A stretch of 64,000 bases of DNA, taken from Flavobacterium sp. ASV13 (lineage in GTDB: Bacteria; Bacteroidota; Bacteroidia; Flavobacteriales; Flavobacteriaceae). Location of the stretch: assembly GCF_000745775.1 (NCBI RefSeq), contig NZ_JQJY01000003.1, positions 248,001-312,000 on the forward strand, written 5' to 3'. The notes beneath the pieces were generated by a model. That model did no database searches. It was not told the origin of the DNA and worked only from the letters and a program-made list of their open reading frames with translations. The position numbers were made by a program, and so were the translations under genes. This document shows, in pieces, positions 59,148 to 64,000 of the stretch; within the stretch, counting starts at the first letter, position 1, and every line of letters starts with the position of its first letter.

Positions 59148-60191
59148 TTATGCTTCTAAAGTTGGCTTTCGCAATAACTTTCCGTTTTCGTTTTCTTTAA
59201 ATTTTGGAACAAAAACAATTTCTTTTGGCTTTTCAAATTTTCCTAAAACATCAAAAAAATCAGGTGCAAATTCCTGTTTTTCACCTTCTATAACCAAAAT
59301 TAATTTTTCACCCAAAATTGAATCCGGAACTCCGGTAACAAAAAATCGATTTGGAATTTTGCCGACCAATTTTGCTTCAATCTGTTCAGGAATCAGCTTC
59401 ACTCCTCCACTATTAATCACATTGTCGATTCTTCCTAAAAAAACAAATTGTTTATCATTTATCAATTCGACCAAATCATTCGTAATAATTGGTTCCTCAG
59501 AAATAGACGAAACATAAATTACAAGACAACCGCGATCGTCTTTTTCGATTTTTACATTTGGTAAGATTGAGAAAGCACTTTCTCCAACTTTTTTGGCGGC
59601 AATATGCGTTATGGTTTCGGTCATTCCATACGTTTCGTATATTTCGCCATTTAATTTTAGTAATTCTGCTTCAAGTGCTGAATCCATTTTTGCTCCGCCA
59701 ATAATTAATTTCTTTACATTTTTAAGCTTTTCAATTGAATTCTGAACTTGTAAAGGAACCATTGCTACGAAATCATACTTTTCAGAATTAAAAGCTAATG
59801 GTTCAGTACTCGGGGCTTTAACATCAATATCAAGTCCTAAAATCAAACTTCTTACCAACATCATTTTTCCGGCAATAAACTGTGTCGGCAAACACAACAA
59901 CGCTCTGTCTCCTGGCTCCAAACCAAAAAAATCTCCAGTTGCCAAAGCCGACTGAATCATAGCTTGTTTTTCTAATCTGACCAATTTTGGAAGTCCGGTT
60001 GTACCCGAAGTCGTCATTTCGATATAATCCTTATTATCAAACCAATCCAGAAGAAACTCACCTATTGCACGCTCATAAACATCACCTTCTTTTATGAAAC
60101 TGTACCCAACGCGGCATAAATCTTTCGCATTTAAATGATATCCGTTGATTTTAAAATAATTATGTACATTTTTATGTGTTAACTGTGTCAT
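59148..60191 (-). CDS. menE: o-Succinylbenzoate-CoA ligase
   Basis: A 347-aa AMP-forming ligase, short as usual for Bacteroidota MenE. The nucleotide-binding motif is MTTSGTTGLPKLVRLEKQAM (~57-76), the A5 region YETYGMTETITHIA, and the hinge and C-terminal part LGRIDNVINSGGVKLIPEQIE. It activates o-succinylbenzoate in menaquinone synthesis, the main quinone of this group. The CPBP protease gene ends 10 nt upstream, so both are one unit. Confidence 0.9.
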   Translation of the reverse strand: MTQLTHKNVHNYFKINGYHLNAKDLCRVGYSFIKEGDVYERAIGEFLLDWFDNKDYIEMTTSGTTGLPKLVRLEKQAMIQSALATGDFFGLEPGDRALLCLPTQFIAGKMMLVRSLILGLDIDVKAPSTEPLAFNSEKYDFVAMVPLQVQNSIEKLKNVKKLIIGGAKMDSALEAELLKLNGEIYETYGMTETITHIAAKKVGESAFSILPNVKIEKDDRGCLVIYVSSISEEPIITNDLVELINDKQFVFLGRIDNVINSGGVKLIPEQIEAKLVGKIPNRFFVTGVPDSILGEKLILVIEGEKQEFAPDFFDVLGKFEKPKEIVFVPKFKENENGKLLRKPTLEA

Positions 60192-60201
60192 GATTATTAA
60201 A

Positions 60202-61128
60202 TTAAAGATTTTTAAGAGTTATCTCACCAGTCAATTTTTCTTTCCAATTTGTCCATTTATATTTTTTGCTGAAAATAAAAAGCAAAATAGGATATACAAT
60301 TACAACCGGTAATATTACGTCAAGACCCGCTGAAGGCTCAGACATATCTTTGAAAATAGAATGTGTTTGAAAAACGGTCCAATCTGACGTTACCAACAAA
60401 GCGCCAGTCAAATTATTTGCAGCATGAAAACCAAGTGCCAGTTCTATTCCTTCATCCATAAGAGTTATGATTCCTAAAAACAACCCGGTTCCGATATAGT
60501 AAACCATAATAATATAGCCCATTTTTGCTACTTCGGGATTAAAAACATGCATAGAACCAAAAATAAGAGAAGTCATCATTAAAGGAAACCATCTGTTTTT
60601 AGCCAAATTTGCAAAACCCTGCATTAAATATCCTCTAAAAATATATTCTTCGGTACTGGTTTGTATCGGAATAAGCAAAGTTCCTATGACAACTAAAATC
60701 AAGAAAGGAACTAATTTAAAATTCCATATAAAATTCTGAGGATCATTCAAATAAAGAACACCAAAACTCAAAGTAGAGAAAACTGCCCAAAGTACAAATG
60801 AAAATAAAATTCGGTTCCAATCGACTTTCTTTCGTGATGTCGTTACTGATAAAAGAGTTTGACGATGAAGATATTTTACAACCAAATAAATACCTGCAAA
60901 CGCAAAAACAAAAGAAATCATAACCAAAAACAAAGTCAGATTAGGTTCAAATACTTTTAAAACCGCGTCATTACCAGTCGGGATTTCTGTTTTATTTTTA
61001 AAACTGGAGTAAAGAACCGCCACAGAAAGCGGAATCTGGCCAATAAACGAAGCTACTATAATAATTATTGAACCAATCAGATACAGAAAAAATTTATTGT
61101 GAGGCTTAATTCCTTGTTCTAAAAACAT
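60202..61128 (-). CDS. CPBP-family intramembrane metalloprotease
   Basis: A 308-aa inner-membrane protein with about 8 transmembrane helices. The CAAX-protease/bacteriocin-processing (CPBP) motifs are present: EEYIFRGYL (motif 1, ~170), FGSMHVFNP (motif 2 His), and LGFHAANNL (motif 3 His and Asn). It may cleave membrane proteins or process peptides; the substrate is not known. It precedes menE by 10 nt, but a functional link is not evident. Confidence 0.86.
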   Translation of the reverse strand: MFLEQGIKPHNKFFLYLIGSIIIIVASFIGQIPLSVAVLYSSFKNKTEIPTGNDAVLKVFEPNLTLFLVMISFVFAFAGIYLVVKYLHRQTLLSVTTSRKKVDWNRILFSFVLWAVFSTLSFGVLYLNDPQNFIWNFKLVPFLILVVIGTLLIPIQTSTEEYIFRGYLMQGFANLAKNRWFPLMMTSLIFGSMHVFNPEVAKMGYIIMVYYIGTGLFLGIITLMDEGIELALGFHAANNLTGALLVTSDWTVFQTHSIFKDMSEPSAGLDVILPVVIVYPILLFIFSKKYKWTNWKEKLTGEITLKNL

Positions 61129-61240
61129 TTATATATAATTTTAAAATGAGAATTCGATTTAATAAGTAAATAGTATTTTTGGTCCTGCGAAAATACCTAA
61201 TTTTTGCGTTAACTATCTTACAATTCCTAAATATAACAAA

Positions 61241-61585
61241 ATGATACAAATTTATCATAATCCACGCTGCGGAAAATCAAGAAGCTGTTTGGCTTTTATT
61301 GATCAGTCAAAAGAAGAATATGAAATTATTCCTTATTTAACAGATACTCCAAGTTTCTCAGAATTAAAAGATTTACTAGCAAAATTAAATCTGGAACCAA
61401 TTCAGTTAGTTCGAATTAAAGAAAATATCTGGATAGAAAATTACAAAGGAAAAAACCTTACTAACGACGAAATTATTCAGGCAATGGTTGAAAATCCAAT
61501 TTTAATTGAAAGACCAATTGTTGTTAAAGATGGAAAAGCTATTATTGGAAGAGATCTTAATCTGGTAGCCGATTTTCTGGATTAA
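61241..61585 (+). CDS. ArsC/Spx-family thioredoxin-fold protein
   Basis: A 114-aa thioredoxin-like reductase of the ArsC family. The active segment is YHNPRCGKSRSCLAF with C9 and C15, and VENPILIERPIVV carries the conserved Arg-Pro near the active site. It may use glutaredoxin-like chemistry to reduce arsenate. No other ars gene is near, so an unrelated redox role is possible. Divergent from the CPBP gene. Confidence 0.86.
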   Translation: MIQIYHNPRCGKSRSCLAFIDQSKEEYEIIPYLTDTPSFSELKDLLAKLNLEPIQLVRIKENIWIENYKGKNLTNDEIIQAMVENPILIERPIVVKDGKAIIGRDLNLVADFLD

Positions 61586-61677
61586 TTTTAAAAGTCGAAT
61601 TAACATTTTTTTGTGATTTCCCCTTTAAACCAAACGCTAAATTTTCGGTCTAAACAGGAAATGAAACCAAAAATAAA

Positions 61678-64000
61678 ATGAAGAAAATCAAATTTGCTGT
61701 ACTGCTTGTTCTTTTTTTTACAAGTTTTTACAACTATGCACAACAGGCGCCTCCTGGTAAAAACAAGGTAAAAGTTACTGGAAAAGTTTTCGAAAAGGTT
61801 AGCAAACAGCCACTTGAATATGCTACTATTTCGTTTATGGCGCCAAACGACACAAAAGTTGTTGCCGGCGGAATCACAAATCCAAAAGGGGAATTTGAAG
61901 TAGCCGTTGTACCTGGAACTTATGATATTAAAGTAGAATTCATTTCGTTTAAATCAACTGAAATCAAAGGAAAAACTATTTCTGGCGATATGAGTTTGGG
62001 CGTTGTGAATTTATCAGAAGATGCAGCACAATTGAACGAAGTTGTCGTTCGTGCAGAAAAATCGACTGTAGAAATAAAACTGGACAAAAAAGTATACAGC
62101 GTTGGTCAGGATATGATGGTAAAAGGAGGAACTGTAAGTGATGTTCTTGACAATGTTCCGTCTGTTTCTGTTGATACTGAAGGAAATGTAAGTTTAAGAG
62201 GAAGCGACAATATTAGAATTCTGATTGACGGACGACCTTCAAACGCTATTAATATTGCTGAAGCTTTACGTCAGCTTCCAGCTGATGCGATTGACAAAGT
62301 AGAAGTTATTACCAATCCATCTGCTCGTTACGATGCTGAAGGTGGATCTGGTTTGATCAATATTATTCTTAAAAAAGGTAAAAATCAAGGTTTCAACGGA
62401 ACTTTTATAGCTTCAACGGGAATTCCTGAAACTTACGGTTTAAGCGGAAATTTGAACTACAAAACTGAAAAATTAAATTATTTCACAACTTTAGGATACA
62501 ATCACAGAACAAACGAAGGAGCTGGTTTAACCAACACTGAATATTTGAATGCTGACGGAACTCCTAAAGGTTTCTTGGATGAAGATCGTGATACTAAAAG
62601 AACTTCAGATGGTTTTAACGGAAGAGCGGGAATCGAATGGACTGTAGCGCCAAATACCTATTGGACAAATGCCATTAACTATCAAAAAAATTCAGGTGAT
62701 ACACGTGATTTAATCAATTACAACAATTTTGATGCATCGCATGCTTTTACAGGAACTTCTTTCCGTTTAAATGATGGTGAAACTGGAAGTCAAAACGTTG
62801 AGTATACTTCTAATTTAATTAAAAACTTCAACGACAAAGGGCATAAACTGACAGCTGACTTATCGATTTCTAAAAACGATGATGACAGCAACAGTACTAT
62901 TACTGCTTCCCCAAATTACAATACTACATTAAATAATCAAGTTCAAAAGCAAGTATTATTCCAAGCCGATTATGTTTTGCCATTAGGAAAAGGAAGTCAG
63001 TTTGAAGCAGGATATAAAGGTAGTTTTGGCGATTTGAACAATGAATATTTTGTAACAGATGAAAATGGACTAAAAGATCCAAATCTTTCCAATACATTAG
63101 AATACAAAGAAAACATCAACGCACTTTACACACAATATGGTTTCAAAATAAATAAATTCTCTTACTTATTTGGACTTCGTTGGGAGGATACAAATATTCA
63201 TGTGAATTTATTGGAGACAAGCGATTTCAATACTAAAAAATACAACAACTTGTTTCCAAGTGCTTTCATTAGTTATGAAATCTCAGATCAAAGCAGTTTT
63301 TCTGCTAGCTACAGCAAGCGTTTAACTAGACCAAGAGGGCGTTTCATGAACCCGGCTGTAAATTACTCAAGTAACATCAATATTTTTCAAGGAAATCCAG
63401 ACTTAGATCCTTCATTGACTGATAAATACGATATTGGATATATTAAACGTTGGAGCAAATTGACTTTCAATACATCAGCTTATTTTGAAGACACAAAAGA
63501 TGTTTTCAGTTTTGTACGTACTCCAAATGGTAATTTCGTAAATGGCATTCCAGTTATTTTAAACCGACCAATCAATCTTGGAAAAGAGCAAAAATTCGGA
63601 TTTGAATTTACATTGAATTATACGCCATTCAAAATCTGGAGAATCAACAGTAACTTCAATTTTTACAACGTAAAAACAACTGGAGAAAACACTTATGTTG
63701 ATTTTAACGGAAATACTGTAGTGCAAAATCTTGACAATCAAGCTAACACTTGGTTTGCAAGAATCAACTCAAAGTTAACTTTGCCATACAAAATTGACTG
63801 GCAGTTAAGTGCAAACTACAATGGTTCACAAAAAACAGCTCAAGGGAAAAACTTAGACATGTTTGGTATGAATACAGCATTGAGCAAAGATGTCATGAAA
63901 GACAAAGCAACAATTGCATTCAACATCAGCGATATTTTCAATTCTAGAATTATGAGATCATATACATATCTGCAAAATTCTACAACACTTGAAAGCCAAA
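61678..64000 (+). CDS. TonB-dependent receptor, outer-membrane beta-barrel family (cut by window end)
   Basis: An open frame from the ATG at 61678 runs past the last base, so 774 residues are visible and the C-terminus is missing. A signal peptide (ending YNYAQ) is followed by a CarboxypepD_reg-like domain (~28-115), a plug with VSLRGSDNIRILIDGRPSN and VEVITNPSARYDAEGGSGLIN (~175-230), and a barrel. It is related in domain order to the receptor at 8917. The substrate is unknown. Confidence 0.88.
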   Translation, partial: MKKIKFAVLLVLFFTSFYNYAQQAPPGKNKVKVTGKVFEKVSKQPLEYATISFMAPNDTKVVAGGITNPKGEFEVAVVPGTYDIKVEFISFKSTEIKGKTISGDMSLGVVNLSEDAAQLNEVVVRAEKSTVEIKLDKKVYSVGQDMMVKGGTVSDVLDNVPSVSVDTEGNVSLRGSDNIRILIDGRPSNAINIAEALRQLPADAIDKVEVITNPSARYDAEGGSGLINIILKKGKNQGFNGTFIASTGIPETYGLSGNLNYKTEKLNYFTTLGYNHRTNEGAGLTNTEYLNADGTPKGFLDEDRDTKRTSDGFNGRAGIEWTVAPNTYWTNAINYQKNSGDTRDLINYNNFDASHAFTGTSFRLNDGETGSQNVEYTSNLIKNFNDKGHKLTADLSISKNDDDSNSTITASPNYNTTLNNQVQKQVLFQADYVLPLGKGSQFEAGYKGSFGDLNNEYFVTDENGLKDPNLSNTLEYKENINALYTQYGFKINKFSYLFGLRWEDTNIHVNLLETSDFNTKKYNNLFPSAFISYEISDQSSFSASYSKRLTRPRGRFMNPAVNYSSNINIFQGNPDLDPSLTDKYDIGYIKRWSKLTFNTSAYFEDTKDVFSFVRTPNGNFVNGIPVILNRPINLGKEQKFGFEFTLNYTPFKIWRINSNFNFYNVKTTGENTYVDFNGNTVVQNLDNQANTWFARINSKLTLPYKIDWQLSANYNGSQKTAQGKNLDMFGMNTALSKDVMKDKATIAFNISDIFNSRIMRSYTYLQNSTTLESQ

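Noticed and set aside
59125-59517. 130-aa plus-strand ORF opposite menE
   Set aside because: It lies fully within the well-supported menE gene in another frame and overlaps the terminator of the previous gene.

Overview
The window looks like a chromosomal segment of a Flavobacterium-type bacterium (Bacteroidota, AT-rich). The evidence is Bacteroidota promoters (TTTG about 20 nt before TANNTTTG), the near absence of Shine-Dalgarno sequences, a type IX secretion C-terminal domain, two TonB-dependent receptors, a full beta-oxidation operon, and intergenic repeats typical of flavobacteria. No canonical tRNA or rRNA gene, prophage, IS element or CRISPR array was seen.

Layout. 0-15 kb is mostly core: a hotdog thioesterase, a beta-helix lipoprotein, a secreted endonuclease I, purL, a TonB-dependent receptor, a long-chain acyl-CoA ligase and a DEDD exonuclease. 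15.1-20.4 kb is accessory: three very small minus-strand ORFs, two of them with their own promoter and terminator, and a 1249-aa YobI/KAP-like membrane P-loop NTPase. 20.4-27.1 kb is the most interesting part, an RNA-repair and Y-RNA locus. On the minus strand it carries rsr (Ro60/TROVE-vWA), then a tandem array of five Y-RNA-like genes, then rtcB RNA ligase and tatD. On the plus strand, diverging from rsr, are an HD phosphohydrolase and a WYL regulator. 27.3-33.9 kb is a MarR-fadN-fadA-(four-helix protein)-fadE operon. 34-46.9 kb carries a GH18 chitinase, an MscS channel, small envelope proteins, SodC, a LETM1-like protein, carbonic anhydrase with a SulP transporter, and divergent dps/oxyR. 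47-64 kb carries mnmD, ilvE, a MazG-like protein, an ECF sigma factor operon, a KUP K+ transporter, an RsmB-type methyltransferase, menE, a CPBP protease, an ArsC-like protein and the first part of a second TonB-dependent receptor cut by the window end.

How the RNA-repair locus fits together. Between rsr and rtcB (23028-23554, minus strand) five elements follow each other with only 2-8 nt between them. Each has a lower stem, an asymmetric internal loop with conserved UGYCGU on the 5' side and UU(A/G)C on the 3' side, an upper stem (mostly AUAAGNG/CNCUUAU) and a conserved YUACUUCG (YCCUUCG in the last). This fits a Ro60-binding stem. The first element encloses a circularly permuted tRNA-like fold: T-arm, then an acceptor-like stem closed by a loop, then D-arm, as in bacterial YrlA. 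The second and fourth keep a T-arm; the third and fifth have no tRNA-like part. A 21-bp perfect inverted repeat (CTGCGCAA-N5-TTGCGCAG) lies upstream of rsr and again, identical, upstream of the array. In both cases it sits 9 nt before an AATNTTTG box, and the rsr-side copy also covers the -33 box of the HD-WYL promoter. This points to one regulon, perhaps controlled by the WYL protein. No RtcA cyclase and no RtcR activator are present in the window.

All calls rest on reading sequence and translations by eye. No database search or RNA folding program was run.
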